NCBI RefSeq assembly: GCF_009391885.1
Contig: NZ_VZII01000049.1
Location: 1-35,140, forward strand
Source: Pseudomonas sp. MN1F
GTDB taxonomy: Bacteria > Pseudomonadota > Gammaproteobacteria > Pseudomonadales > Pseudomonadaceae
Direction: 5' to 3'
Length of the DNA: 35,140 nt
Of the stretch, positions 1 to 8,805 are shown piece by piece. Under the pieces are notes generated by a model. It was not told the DNA's origin. It made no database searches and worked only from the letters and a program-made list of their open reading frames with translations. The translations under genes and the position numbers were made by a program. Numbering within the stretch: the stretch's first letter is position 1; every line of letters begins with the position of its first letter.

Positions 1-19
1 TCATCAGGCCGACCTGGTG

Positions 20-47
20 AAAATCAGGGCCTGCCTAACGGCAGGCC
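20..47 (-). terminator. Possible terminator of the xcp operon
   Basis: The arms GGCCTGCC (28-35) and GGCAGGCC (40-47) pair perfectly around the loop TAAC. On the minus strand the hairpin is followed by CTGATTTT, a short T tract. It lies about 190 bases past the gspN stop with a REP element in between, so it may end the xcp transcript or serve a gene lying to the left of the window. Whether it is one-directional cannot be decided here. Confidence 0.5.
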
Positions 48-130
48 GTTACCGGCCCGCACACAAAAAATCTGACAGTCCCAAACAACGGTCGCGCGCG
101 CCTGTCGCAGGCGTTACTGGCCCGAAACAA

Positions 131-192
131 ACGTAGGAGCGAGCAAAGCTCGCGATGCGCCGCGCGGGCGGCGCTCGATCTCATAGGCGCTG
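131..192 (+). repeat. REP element, copy A
   Basis: The 42-base core at 151-192 matches the core at 30695-30736 with one mismatch and the inverted core at 30431-30472 with two. The core is preceded by a 6-bp hairpin, GCGAGC-AAA-GCTCGC at 139-153. The stem differs in sequence from the other copies but still pairs. Such REP elements are common between P. putida genes. This copy sits in the 3' flank of the xcp operon and could stabilise or end its mRNA. A second small stem, CGCCTG-TCG-CAGGCG, lies at 99-113. No gene is supported in 1-238. Confidence 0.75.
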
Positions 193-238
193 CACCTGTA
201 ATGGCGAACACATGGTAGCCCTGACCCAATCCCCCGCC

Positions 239-898
239 CTACCAACGCACCTCCCGCTGCCCCGCCAGCGCCTGCGCGCCCAGCCACTGCGCGCCCCTCA
301 GCAACGGCGTCAACGCTGACCCATTCTGCAAGTTGAACATCACTTGCGCCCTGCGCCTCTCCAGGTCCGCATCCAGCTTCAGTTCATGCTGCCCCTGCTG
401 CACCAATTGCCCACGCAAGCGCCAGCCAGCAGAGCAATCCATCTCCACCCAGCCCTGCCCCAACCCCAGCGACCACGGCTCGCTCAAGGCCAGATCCGTC
501 ACGCCCACCCGCCCCTCGCTGCTTCTACACTGGCGCCCAGAACCCTGCATGCGCAACGCCCCTTGCCACTGCCCGGCCAGGCGGTAATCCGTCAGCGCCG
601 TCGCCTGCGGGGCCAAAGCCGCCGCTTCCAGCCGCCAGCGCCAGGGCCAGCCTTCGGCGCGCACCTGCCAGGCCTGGCCCTGGAAACCGAGCTGCGCGTT
701 GGCCTGCATGCGCCATGGCTGCAACGCCCAGCGCAGCGGCCCGACCGGCCCCAGTTGCTGTGCCTGGCCCTGCCACACGCTGCCGCTGACATCACGTGCC
801 GGCAGGCCAACGCCGCGCACCACCCAGGCAGCTGGGAATTCGACCAGCAAGGTCAACGTGAATACCAACCCACACCACAGCAGCCCGCGACGGCTCAT
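239..898 (-). CDS. gspN: Type II secretion system protein GspN
   Basis: This is the last gene of the xcp operon. The 219-residue product has one N-terminal membrane segment (about residues 6-24) and a periplasmic remainder rich in short beta-like repeats, as in GspN proteins, which are accessory inner-membrane T2SS components. The start ATG overlaps the gspM stop by four bases, so translation is probably coupled. GspN is absent from many T2SSs, and the family is recognised mainly from its place after GspL-GspM, its length and its N-terminal pattern. The P. aeruginosa xcp cluster ends with xcpZ (gspM). Confidence 0.8.
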   Translation of the reverse strand: MSRRGLLWCGLVFTLTLLVEFPAAWVVRGVGLPARDVSGSVWQGQAQQLGPVGPLRWALQPWRMQANAQLGFQGQAWQVRAEGWPWRWRLEAAALAPQATALTDYRLAGQWQGALRMQGSGRQCRSSEGRVGVTDLALSEPWSLGLGQGWVEMDCSAGWRLRGQLVQQGQHELKLDADLERRRAQVMFNLQNGSALTPLLRGAQWLGAQALAGQREVRW

Positions 899-1281
899 GG
901 CTGCACCCCTACTTCGAAACGCAGGCCCTTGGCGTCCTGCTCCAGCCCCCAGTGCAATGGCTGCGCGCCTTCCGCACGCAGGCTCTGCAACCAGCCCTGC
1001 AATACGCGCTCATCCGCGACCAGTCCCCGCAACTGCCAGCTTTCGCCTTGCACCTCGACATCGCCCAGCTCGATCTGCCGCGACTGAGCTGACTGGCGCA
1101 GGCGCTCCAGGCTCACGCCCGGGCCACCCTGCATGCTTGCGGCCTGCACCGCCAACTCACGCCACTGGCTCAGCTCACGCCATTGCGCCAGGCCTTCGCG
1201 CACGGCCAGGAAGGCCAGCAGCAAGCCAATCAGCCCCCATGCAAACCACATCCGGTGACGCTGCATCCAGTCCCGGTTCAT
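895..1281 (-). CDS. xcpZ: Type II secretion system protein GspM (XcpZ)
   Basis: The 128-residue product has a short cytoplasmic tail, one membrane helix at about residues 13-29 and a periplasmic alpha/beta domain. This is the GspM layout, a bitopic inner-membrane protein that pairs with GspL in the assembly platform. The same frame stays open upstream, but the ATG at 1281 is chosen because it overlaps the gspL stop as ATGA and the protein begins MNRDWMQ just before the membrane helix. It is a little shorter than typical GspM (about 160-175 residues). Identity rests on architecture and on position between gspL and gspN. Confidence 0.85.
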   Translation of the reverse strand: MNRDWMQRHRMWFAWGLIGLLLAFLAVREGLAQWRELSQWRELAVQAASMQGGPGVSLERLRQSAQSRQIELGDVEVQGESWQLRGLVADERVLQGWLQSLRAEGAQPLHWGLEQDAKGLRFEVGVQP

Positions 1282-2354
1282 GAGGCAGCTCCCAGGTCGA
1301 ACACCACCTGCCCGTCCTGCACCTGCACGGCAGCGCCGACAGCACTGGCCATCTCGGCCCACGGTGGCGCGGCGCCCGCGCCGTCCAGGCGCAGGTGCCA
1401 GCGCTGGCCATCGAAACGCACGGCCTGCAGCCGCCAGGCGGGATGCTCGCGCAGCCAGGCGTGCAGACGTGCCTGCAGGTCTTCGAGCTGACGCTCGCGC
1501 AGTTGCTGTTGCAGTTCGCTTTCCCGCAGACGCTTCAGGGCCTGTGCCGCATGCCGGGGGCTGGCCTGCTCGCCGGTCACCGCCAGCACCTGTGCACGCC
1601 AGGTTTGCACCTGGCGCCATTGCTGGGTCAGCCACAGGCCGCCCCATGCGCAGGCCAATACCAGGCACACCGCAAGCAGGCGCTGCTGTTGCCGTGACAC
1701 GCCAGGCAGCAAGCGCGCCTGACGGGGTCGTTCGAGCAGACTGGGCAGATTGTCGAGCGGTGCCAACGCACTTGGCCAAGCGCCAGACACAACCCTCTGG
1801 GACAGACCCGACCAAGGTTGCTGGGGCAACTCGCCCAACGCAGCGGGCCAGGCCAACCAATGCTCAAGTCCGTCCTCGACCTGCCCTTTGCATAACGATA
1901 GCTCCGGTGTGCGCTGCCACTGCCAGGCATTACCCGGCTCAGGTGTCGGCAGCAGCTGGAACTCGGCCCAGGAGCATTCCACTTGCAGTCCCCATTCAGC
2001 ACATTGCGCGCGCCACGGCATCAGCAACTGCCGCTCCACCGTCATCAGGCGCAGTTGCCCCGCGTGACGCGACAGGCAGGCGCACAAGATCTCGTCCGTT
2101 GTCTGCAGCAAGCGGTCTTCCAGCAACAGCGGCCACTCATCGCGCTTCAAGCCCGGCGGCGCCGCCAGTTGAAACTGGCTGCAGCATTCCCCGGGGACGA
2201 TCAGCGCCACCCGTGCCAGCAAGTTCGCAGGTGGCTCGCCCTGCCCTTGGCGTTGGGCGCCATCCGCCTCGACCAGCAGCCAGTCCCAGACCTCGCCCGG
2301 GCGCAACAACAGCCACGGTCGCGCTGTCGCAGATTTGCGCCATTCAAACTTCAT
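1278..2354 (-). CDS. xcpY: Type II secretion system protein GspL (XcpY)
   Basis: The 358-residue product has a long cytoplasmic actin-like domain (about 1-225), which in the family docks the ATPase GspE. A membrane helix follows at about 230-250 (the VCLVLACAWGGLW stretch), then a helical, Q/R/L-rich periplasmic segment and a C-terminal ferredoxin-like domain. The start overlaps the gspJ stop by four bases and the stop overlaps gspM. In most T2SS operons gspK lies between gspJ and gspL. Here J runs directly into L, and K is found about 11 kb away. Confidence 0.9.
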   Translation of the reverse strand: MKFEWRKSATARPWLLLRPGEVWDWLLVEADGAQRQGQGEPPANLLARVALIVPGECCSQFQLAAPPGLKRDEWPLLLEDRLLQTTDEILCACLSRHAGQLRLMTVERQLLMPWRAQCAEWGLQVECSWAEFQLLPTPEPGNAWQWQRTPELSLCKGQVEDGLEHWLAWPAALGELPQQPWSGLSQRVVSGAWPSALAPLDNLPSLLERPRQARLLPGVSRQQQRLLAVCLVLACAWGGLWLTQQWRQVQTWRAQVLAVTGEQASPRHAAQALKRLRESELQQQLRERQLEDLQARLHAWLREHPAWRLQAVRFDGQRWHLRLDGAGAAPPWAEMASAVGAAVQVQDGQVVFDLGAAS

Positions 2355-2941
2355 GAGCGCCCCCAGGGCAGAACAAAGGTGCAGACATACGGTGCTCCAT
2401 CACGCTGCAATTCCAGGCGCACGCCACGGCCGGGGTGCGCGGGTTGGTCGGAGGGCCAGGGCAGCCAGCGGCCACCCTGGTGGTAAAGCACGTTGATCGT
2501 GCTGACCCGCAGCAGTTGCTCGCGCACTACCCAGCGCGGCTCGCTGGCGGCGTACAGCTCGGCCGAGCTTTCCAGCAGCAGGCGTTGCTCACGCACATCG
2601 AAGCGCAGGCGCTGGCGTTGCAGGCGCGAACCGCCCTCGGCCTCGGGCAGGGCGGCGGCGGCCACCCACAGCAACTGCTGGCGGTCGGCCTGCCAGTCGA
2701 GCCAGCGACTGGCCAGAGGCAGGCGCTGTTCATACAGGCGGCGCAGCACCGGGCTGTCGAAACGCCGCTCCAGGGCCAGGCAGAACTCCAGCACGCCGGT
2801 TTGCTGGGAGTTCACCTGCAGCCGCTCGCGCACCTTGAGCCAGCCATTGACCAGCGCCGACAGCATCACCCCGAGCAGCGCGGTCAGGGCCATGGCCACC
2901 ATCAGCTCGATCAGGGTCAAACCTGCCTGGCGCCGCTTCAT
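2351..2941 (-). CDS. xcpW: Minor pseudopilin GspJ (XcpW)
   Basis: The 196-residue product starts with a short basic leader and a prepilin-peptidase site, QAG/LTLIELMVAMA, with the conserved Glu at mature position 5 followed by a hydrophobic helix of about 20 residues. This is a class III (type IV pilin-like) signal. Length and the C-terminal region fit GspJ, which forms the pseudopilus tip with GspI and GspK. The gene overlaps gspI by four bases upstream and gspL by four downstream. No prepilin peptidase gene is in the window, so processing must rely on one elsewhere, presumably PilD. Confidence 0.88.
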   Translation of the reverse strand: MKRRQAGLTLIELMVAMALTALLGVMLSALVNGWLKVRERLQVNSQQTGVLEFCLALERRFDSPVLRRLYEQRLPLASRWLDWQADRQQLLWVAAAALPEAEGGSRLQRQRLRFDVREQRLLLESSAELYAASEPRWVVREQLLRVSTINVLYHQGGRWLPWPSDQPAHPGRGVRLELQRDGAPYVCTFVLPWGRS

Positions 2942-3306
2942 GGCTGCTCCAGAAAAACGGTGTACTGGCCCAGCGGCAGGCGTTGGTCACGGTCGGCAAA
3001 CAACTGCAATTCGCCACGGCGCAAGTTGCGCACTCCGGTGCGGCGCAGCTGCATTTGCCAATGGCAGGCCTGGCCGCCCTGGCTGAGCACGCCATCGACC
3101 TGGTTGCTGGCCGGCCAGTACTGCTCGACGGTGAAGCGCGCCTGCAGTTCGCGAGCACACAGCACGCCCAGACGATGCTGCTGCACGTTGTCCTGCACCG
3201 CCACGCGCTGGCGCAACACCTGGCTGGTGATGACCGCCAGCACCGCGGCTATCGCCAGGGCCACGGTCACTTCCAGCAAGGTGAACCCGCGCTGCCTGCG
3301 TTTCAT
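2938..3306 (-). CDS. xcpV: Minor pseudopilin GspI (XcpV)
   Basis: The 122-residue product begins MKRRQRG/FTLLEVTVALAI, a typical prepilin leader with Glu5 and a hydrophobic N-terminal helix. A longer start at 3351 would bury the leader behind 15 residues. The ATG at 3306 is chosen because it overlaps the gspH stop (ATGA) and puts the cleavage site seven residues in. GspI nucleates the GspI-J-K tip complex. Small size and order H-I-J support the assignment. Confidence 0.88.
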   Translation of the reverse strand: MKRRQRGFTLLEVTVALAIAAVLAVITSQVLRQRVAVQDNVQQHRLGVLCARELQARFTVEQYWPASNQVDGVLSQGGQACHWQMQLRRTGVRNLRRGELQLFADRDQRLPLGQYTVFLEQP

Positions 3307-3740
3307 CGCGCCATCGCCACGCGTAGCTGGCCGTCGTGGCCCCAGTCCCAACGCTGGCTGCCGTTGGCCCAGCGCCAGCTCACCGAGCCCGGTTGCGCCC
3401 AGCCCTGCGGGGTGAACAGCACACGCGGCTGGGCGCTGGCCGGCCAGTCCGGGCGCAGGCCTTTTGGCCAGTCAGCCGGGGCGCCTGCCTCGACCACCCA
3501 GCCATCGCCTTCACGGCGCACGAACTCTGGCCGCAGGCCAGTCCAGCGCAACCCACGCAATTGCCCGGCATGCCGGGCGAGCGCTGCCTGAGTGCGGGTT
3601 TCTGTGGCCAGCCGTTGCAGCGCCTGATCGACGCTGGCCTTGCCGCTGTCGAGCCAGGCCACCGCCATGCCGGTCATGAGCCCGGCGATGGCCAGTACCA
3701 CGAGCAATTCGAGCAGGCTGAAGCCGCGCTGGCCATGCAT
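3303..3740 (-). CDS. xcpU: Minor pseudopilin GspH (XcpU)
   Basis: The 145-residue product starts MHGQRG/FSLLELLVVLAIAGL, a prepilin leader with Glu5. The rest is a small globular domain of the size expected for GspH, the minor pseudopilin thought to link the tip complex to the GspG shaft. It starts three bases after the gspG stop and overlaps gspI by four bases. It is told apart from GspG by lacking the calcium-site C-terminus. Confidence 0.88.
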   Translation of the reverse strand: MHGQRGFSLLELLVVLAIAGLMTGMAVAWLDSGKASVDQALQRLATETRTQAALARHAGQLRGLRWTGLRPEFVRREGDGWVVEAGAPADWPKGLRPDWPASAQPRVLFTPQGWAQPGSVSWRWANGSQRWDWGHDGQLRVAMAR

Positions 3741-3743
3741 GAT

Positions 3744-4178
3744 CTAGAGGGCCCAGTTGCCCAGGTCGGCATCCTGGCCTTCGCCACCGGGTACACCATC
3801 GGCCCCCAGCGAATACACATCGACCCGCCCATGCTCACCGGGCATGCGGTACTGGTACGGGGTGCCCCATGGGTCTTCCGGCAGGCGGCGCACATAGCCG
3901 TCGCTGCGCCAGCTGCGTGGCAGCGGTTCCTGGGTCGGTTTCTTCACCAGCGCGGCCAGGCCCTGTTCGTTGCTGGGGAAGCGCAGGTTGTCCAGGCGGT
4001 ACATGTCCAGCGCCTGTTCAAGGGTCGCCAGGTCGGCCATGACCTTTTGCTTCATGGCCTTGTCCTGGTTGCCCAGCACGCTGGGCGCGACCACGGCGAT
4101 CAGCAGGCCGATGATGAAGATCACCACCATGATTTCCATCAGGGTGAAGCCGCGCTGGCGGTTGCGTCGATGCTGCAT
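3744..4178 (-). CDS. xcpT: Major pseudopilin GspG (XcpT)
   Basis: The 144-residue product has a basic leader (MQHRRNRQRG) cut before FTLMEIMVVIFIIGLL, with Glu5 and a hydrophobic helix. The C-terminus carries the GspG calcium-loop signature (SLGADG, then GQDADLGNW). Here the reading frame allows a start seven codons upstream at 4199. The ATG at 4178 is chosen because AAGGAG lies seven bases before it, the clearest ribosome binding site in the operon; the other junctions are mostly overlaps. A strong independent ribosome binding site fits a subunit needed in large amounts. Confidence 0.92.
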   Translation of the reverse strand: MQHRRNRQRGFTLMEIMVVIFIIGLLIAVVAPSVLGNQDKAMKQKVMADLATLEQALDMYRLDNLRFPSNEQGLAALVKKPTQEPLPRSWRSDGYVRRLPEDPWGTPYQYRMPGEHGRVDVYSLGADGVPGGEGQDADLGNWAL

Positions 4179-4195
4179 GGAAGTGCTCCTTGGGT

Positions 4196-5398
4196 TCACA
4201 GTTGCAGGCCCTGGTTGAGTTGCATGATCGGTAACAGCACCGCCAGCACGATGAACAGCACCACGGCGCCCATCACCAGGATCATCAGGGGTTCGAAAAG
4301 CGCCATGGCGGTGTCCACCTGGCGGGCGAAGCCACGTTCCTGGTCGTCGGCCACGCGTTCGAGCATGTCGGCCAGGGTGCCGCTGGCCTCGCCGCTGCCG
4401 ACCATGTTCACCAGCAACGGCGGGAACTGCTGGCTGGCATCCAGGGCGCGGTGCAGGCTGGTGCCGCCCTGCACGTGCTGGCGCACCTGCTCCATGGCCA
4501 GGCGGATGCGCCGGTTGCCGACGGTCTCGGTGGCCACCTGCAGGGCTTCGAGCAGGGCCACGCCGCTGCTACAGAGGATTGCCAGGCTGCGCGCCAGACG
4601 GGCGCTTTCGAGCACCTGTAGCAGCATGCCGATACGCGGCAGGCGCAGCAGCAGTTCATCGCGGCGCAGGCACCAGTGCGGCTTGCGCAACAGCCAGCTG
4701 GCCAGCACGCCGGACACCAGCGCCAACCCCAACAGCCAGGGGCCGGCCTGCACCAGGCCTTGGCTCAGGCCGATCAGCAATGAGGTGATCAGCGGCAGGC
4801 TTTGGCCCGCGTGGGCGAACTGTTCGGTGAGCTTGGGCACGACGAAAGTCATCAGGCCAACCACCACTGCCAGCGATACCCCCATCAGCACGCAGGGGTA
4901 GATCAGCGCCGTGCGCGCCTTGTGCTGCTGGCGTTGCACCTGTTCGAGGTGATCGGCCAGGCGGGTCAGCACCTGGGCCAGGCGCCCAGAGCGCTCGCCG
5001 GCCTCGACCAGGGCGCAGTACAAACCGGTGAATGGCGCCCCTTGCCGGGCGAGGCTGCGGGCCAGTCCGAGGCCTTCGGCGAGTGAACCGCGCAGGGCCA
5101 CCAGCACGCCCTGCAGGGCCGGTTCGCGCAGTTGCCGTTCCAGCGTGGCCAGGGCATCGACCAGCGGGATGCCCGCGCCGGTCAGGGTCGCCAGCTGGCG
5201 GGTCAGCTCGCACAGCTGCGCACGGCTCAGGCGCTGACGGCGCGGTTGGCGGCTGCCGGCTTCATGGCGCTGCAGTTGGCGCGGAAACAGGCCCTGCTCG
5301 CGCAGCAACTGGCGGGCATGGCGTTCGCTGTCGGCCTGCAGGCTGGCCTTGTGGGTCTTGCCGGCAAGGTCGACGGCCTGGTAGCGGAAGGTCGGCAT
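4196..5398 (-). CDS. xcpS: Type II secretion system inner-membrane platform protein GspF (XcpS)
   Basis: The 400-residue product has two tandem T2SSF domains (about 65-190 and 270-395) with three membrane segments at about 165-190, 215-240 and near 370-395. This is the standard GspF/PilC layout. GspF is the central polytopic platform protein that links the GspE motor to the pseudopilus. The gene starts three bases after the gspE stop. Length matches the family (about 400-405 residues) and nothing is missing. Confidence 0.93.
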   Translation of the reverse strand: MPTFRYQAVDLAGKTHKASLQADSERHARQLLREQGLFPRQLQRHEAGSRQPRRQRLSRAQLCELTRQLATLTGAGIPLVDALATLERQLREPALQGVLVALRGSLAEGLGLARSLARQGAPFTGLYCALVEAGERSGRLAQVLTRLADHLEQVQRQQHKARTALIYPCVLMGVSLAVVVGLMTFVVPKLTEQFAHAGQSLPLITSLLIGLSQGLVQAGPWLLGLALVSGVLASWLLRKPHWCLRRDELLLRLPRIGMLLQVLESARLARSLAILCSSGVALLEALQVATETVGNRRIRLAMEQVRQHVQGGTSLHRALDASQQFPPLLVNMVGSGEASGTLADMLERVADDQERGFARQVDTAMALFEPLMILVMGAVVLFIVLAVLLPIMQLNQGLQL

Positions 5399-5401
5399 CG
5401 G

Positions 5402-6853
5402 TCAGCCCTGCACCACGCGCAGCACCTCGGCGAGGCTGGTATCGCCGCGGGCCAGGCAATCGCTGGCCATCGCCACCAGGCTCTGCCGGCGCTTGGCCAG
5501 GTAACCCTGCATGGCCAGTTCGCTGGCGCCGTCGTACAGCAGGCCGACCAGGCCGGCGTCCAGTTCGATGAACTCGTAAAGCCCCAGCCGCCCGACATAA
5601 CCACTGCCCTGGCAATGCTCGCAGCCGACCGCGTGATAGCTGCTGTGCAGCGCCGCCAGCTCCGGCCAAAGGGCACGTTCGGCCGGTTGCAATGGCTGCG
5701 CGACGGCGCATTGGCAAAGCCGCCTGACCAGGCGCTGGGCCAACACGCCGCGCAGGCACGAGGCGATCAGGAACGGTTCGATGCCCATGTCGCGCAAGCG
5801 CGTGACGGCGCCCACAGCGCTGTTGGTGTGCAGCGTCGACAACACCAGGTGGCCAGTGAGGCTGGCTTGCACAGCGATCTGCGCGGTCTCCTGGTCGCGG
5901 ATTTCACCGAGCATGATCACGTCCGGGTCCTGGCGCAGGATGGCGCGCAGGCCGCTGGCGAAGGTCAGCCCGGCGCGTGGGTTGATGGCGGTCTGGCCGA
6001 TGCCGGCAATGGCGTATTCGACCGGGTCTTCAACGGTGAGGATGTTGCGGCTGCCGTCGTTGAGGCTGTTGAGGCTGGCGTACAGCGTGGTGGTCTTGCC
6101 CGAACCGGTCGGGCCGGTGGACAGGACGATGCCATTGGGCCGCGCCAGGCAGCTGCGCAAGCCCTGCAGCACGGCGGCGGGCATGCCCAGGTTGGCCAGC
6201 GCCAGCAGGCTGGCCTGCTTGTCTAGCACCCGCATCACCACGCGCTCGCCATGAATACCGGGCAACGTCGACACTCGCACGTCGACTTCCCGGCCGGCCG
6301 CGCGCAAGGTGATGCGGCCATCCTGGGGCTGGCGCTTTTCGGCGATGTCCAGCCGTGCCATGACCTTGATCCGCGACACCAGCATCGCCGACAGCGCCCG
6401 CGGCGGGCGCAGCACCTCACGCAAGTGGCCGTCGACGCGCAGGCGCACCACCAGGCTCTGCTCGAAGGTTTCGATATGGATGTCCGAGGCACGCAGGCGC
6501 AGCGCCTGGCCGAACAGGCCGTTGATCAGGCGGATCACCGGGGCTTCGTCGTCGCTTTCGAGCAGGTCTTCGATGCGCGGCATTTCGCTCATCAGGCTGT
6601 CCAGGTCGACCTGTTCGCCAATGCCTTCGATCAGCGCTTCGGTCGCGCCCGCGCCCGCCTCATAAAGCTGGCCAAGGCGCTCATCGAACGCCGCAGGCTC
6701 CAGGTATTCCAGCGCCATGGGCCGGCCATGCACGCGCAGCAGTTCCTGCAGCTGGTCGCTGTCGGCGTCGCGGCGCAGCCACAGACGCCAGCCTTGCTCG
6801 GCCGGGGCCATGGCCAGCCCGGCCTGGCGGGCCAGGCGATACGGCAGCATCAC
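5402..6853 (-). CDS. xcpR: Type II secretion ATPase GspE (XcpR)
   Basis: The 483-residue secretion ATPase has Walker A GPTGSGKT at 247-254, a Walker B region ending GEIRD near 316-320 and the His box TGHLVLSTLHTN at about 333-344. It powers pseudopilus assembly from the cytoplasm and docks on GspL. The zinc-binding tetracysteine module is unusual. The second pair is a normal CEHC (411 and 414), but the first is Cys380-x-Cys382 rather than C-x-x-C. The start overlaps the gspD stop by four bases. Length is slightly below typical GspE (about 500). Confidence 0.95.
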   Translation of the reverse strand: MMLPYRLARQAGLAMAPAEQGWRLWLRRDADSDQLQELLRVHGRPMALEYLEPAAFDERLGQLYEAGAGATEALIEGIGEQVDLDSLMSEMPRIEDLLESDDEAPVIRLINGLFGQALRLRASDIHIETFEQSLVVRLRVDGHLREVLRPPRALSAMLVSRIKVMARLDIAEKRQPQDGRITLRAAGREVDVRVSTLPGIHGERVVMRVLDKQASLLALANLGMPAAVLQGLRSCLARPNGIVLSTGPTGSGKTTTLYASLNSLNDGSRNILTVEDPVEYAIAGIGQTAINPRAGLTFASGLRAILRQDPDVIMLGEIRDQETAQIAVQASLTGHLVLSTLHTNSAVGAVTRLRDMGIEPFLIASCLRGVLAQRLVRRLCQCAVAQPLQPAERALWPELAALHSSYHAVGCEHCQGSGYVGRLGLYEFIELDAGLVGLLYDGASELAMQGYLAKRRQSLVAMASDCLARGDTSLAEVLRVVQG

Positions 6854-8805
6854 CAGTTACCGCCTTCGAGGCGTGCGCGGCTGGCAGGGAACACCTGCAA
6901 CAACGGGGTCCCCTCGGCCAGGTCGGGCAGCTGCAGCGGCGTGGTCTGCTGCAGGGTGCGGTACTTGCTTTCACTGAGGCTCGCCAGGCTCGGCCCGTCG
7001 CGCAAGATGCGTGGGCGGATGAACACCATCAGGTTCTGCTTGGTGTTCTTGCTGGCGTCGGAACGGAACAGCCGGCCCAGGTAGGGAATATCACCGAGCA
7101 ACGGCACACGCTGGTCACTGGTGCTGAGCTCGTCACTGATCAGGCCACCGAGGATGACCAGGCCATTGTCCTCGACCATGACCTTGGTCTTGATCTCGCG
7201 CTTGTTGGTGATCACGTCGCTGGCGGCGCGGGAGTCGGCAATCGACGACACTTCCTGGACGATGTCCAGGCGCACGCTGTTGTCGACGTTGATCTGCGGC
7301 TTGATGCGCAGCTTCACGCCGACTTCCTTGCGCTCGATGGTCTGGTAGGGGTTGGTGTTGTTCTGGGTCACCGAGCCGGTCACGAAAGGCACCTCCTGGC
7401 CAACCAGGATCGACGCCTCGGCATTGTCCAGGGTCAGCAGGGTTGGCGTCGACAGCAGGTTGAAGCCGCTCTTGCCCTTGAGTGCGTTGATCAGCATGGC
7501 GAAGTTGAAACCGCCGCCAATGTGGCCAAAGCCAACCGTGGCGCCGGTGGTGGACGACAGCAGGTCGCCCAGTGCCTCGTTGTCGCCACTGGCGGCAGCA
7601 CCGGCAATGTTGGCGATGTTCACCCCGTTGCTGCCGAAGTTGACGATGCCGGCGCCGAACTTCTCGTCGGCGAACAACCACTGCACGCCGAGCTCCTGGG
7701 CCTGGATATCGGACACCTCGGCGATGATCGCCTCGACCACCACCTGGGCACGGCGGATATCCAGCTGCTCGACGATCGAGCGGTAGGCCGCCAGTTCGCT
7801 GTCGGGGCCAACCATGACCACGGCGTTGGTGCCCTCTTCGTATTCCAGGCGGATGCCGGAGTCGCTGGCGGCCGCCATCACCGGCCGGTCCTTGCCCTCC
7901 CCTTCGCCCGCCACTTCGCCGGGCACCGCGCCTTCCTGGCTGAGGCCGCGCAGCACCTTGACCACTTCTGCGGCATTGGCGTGGCGCAGGTACATGACCT
8001 GGGTGTTGCTGTTGTGCTGGTTGTCGCTGGGGCGGTCGAGCTGGCCGAGCAATGCCCGCACCCGCTCGGTGCTGCCACGGACCAGCAAGGCATTGCTGCG
8101 CGGGTCGGCGACCACCTGGGTGCTGTCGGCGCCCTGTTCGCGGGCCAGCAGGCGGGTGAGCAGCTGCGCGGTGTCGGCAGCGCTGGCATGGCGCAACGGC
8201 ATGACCTGCAGCGGCTCGTCGCTGACCTGGTCGAGCTGGCGCAGCAGGCTGTCGATGCGTTGCAGGTTGCTGCGCCAGTCGGTGATCACCAGCAGGTTGG
8301 CCGCCGGGTACGGCGTAATCACCCCGACGCGAGGATCGATCAGCGGCTTGAGGATGCCGAGCATCTGCTCGCTGGCGGCATTGCGCACATTGAACACCCG
8401 CGTGGCCACACTGTCGCTGCCTTCGCCTTGTTTGCCCGCAGGCTCGACCGGCACCGGCTCCAGGCGCGCGGCCTGGTCGGGGACGATCTTCACGCTGCCG
8501 TTGGGCAGGTCGACAGCGGCATAACCCTGGGCGCGCAGCTGGGCAAGAAAGATGTCGTAGATGGCATCGGCGTCGTGGCGGTCGACAGTGCGCACGGTGA
8601 CCTTGCCCTTGACCCGCGGGTCGACGATAAAGGTTGTGCCGGTGATGCGCGACACGCTGTCGATGAACTCGACCAGCTCGGTGTCGACGAAGTTCACTTC
8701 GTACAGTGGCGTGCCGCTGTCATCGAAGGTTTCCGGCTCTTCTGCCCAGGCGAGTGAGAGGCCCAGGCTCAAGGCTGCGGCCACGCAGTATCTGGCAAAC
8801 ATCAT
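6850..8805 (-). CDS. xcpQ: Type II secretion outer-membrane secretin GspD (XcpQ)
   Basis: The 651-residue product has a Sec signal peptide ending near AWA (about residue 21). N0, N1, N2 and N3 ring domains follow (repeats of the RNAxE/HANAAEV type), then the secretin beta-barrel with the late signature VPLLGDIPYLGRLF and a FIRPRIL end. A C-terminal tail of about 50 residues could be a pilotin-binding S domain, but no pilotin gene was recognised here. GspD forms the outer-membrane exit pore. The first ATG is followed by a second ATG (8802), and the gspC stop immediately precedes the first. Confidence 0.95.
   Translation of the reverse strand: MMFARYCVAAALSLGLSLAWAEEPETFDDSGTPLYEVNFVDTELVEFIDSVSRITGTTFIVDPRVKGKVTVRTVDRHDADAIYDIFLAQLRAQGYAAVDLPNGSVKIVPDQAARLEPVPVEPAGKQGEGSDSVATRVFNVRNAASEQMLGILKPLIDPRVGVITPYPAANLLVITDWRSNLQRIDSLLRQLDQVSDEPLQVMPLRHASAADTAQLLTRLLAREQGADSTQVVADPRSNALLVRGSTERVRALLGQLDRPSDNQHNSNTQVMYLRHANAAEVVKVLRGLSQEGAVPGEVAGEGEGKDRPVMAAASDSGIRLEYEEGTNAVVMVGPDSELAAYRSIVEQLDIRRAQVVVEAIIAEVSDIQAQELGVQWLFADEKFGAGIVNFGSNGVNIANIAGAAASGDNEALGDLLSSTTGATVGFGHIGGGFNFAMLINALKGKSGFNLLSTPTLLTLDNAEASILVGQEVPFVTGSVTQNNTNPYQTIERKEVGVKLRIKPQINVDNSVRLDIVQEVSSIADSRAASDVITNKREIKTKVMVEDNGLVILGGLISDELSTSDQRVPLLGDIPYLGRLFRSDASKNTKQNLMVFIRPRILRDGPSLASLSESKYRTLQQTTPLQLPDLAEGTPLLQVFPASRARLEGGNW

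Noticed and set aside
1..20. Possible end of a neighbouring gene at the left edge
   Set aside because: Stop codons can be read on either strand, but there are too few bases to support a gene.
35..229. 64-codon minus-strand frame at the left end
   Set aside because: It is mostly translated REP and hairpin sequence, with no ribosome binding site or family match.
895..1860. 321-residue version of gspM starting inside gspL
   Set aside because: The upstream 190 or so codons are Arg/Ala-rich shadow sequence of gspL. The GspM start just before the membrane helix has an ATGA overlap with gspL.
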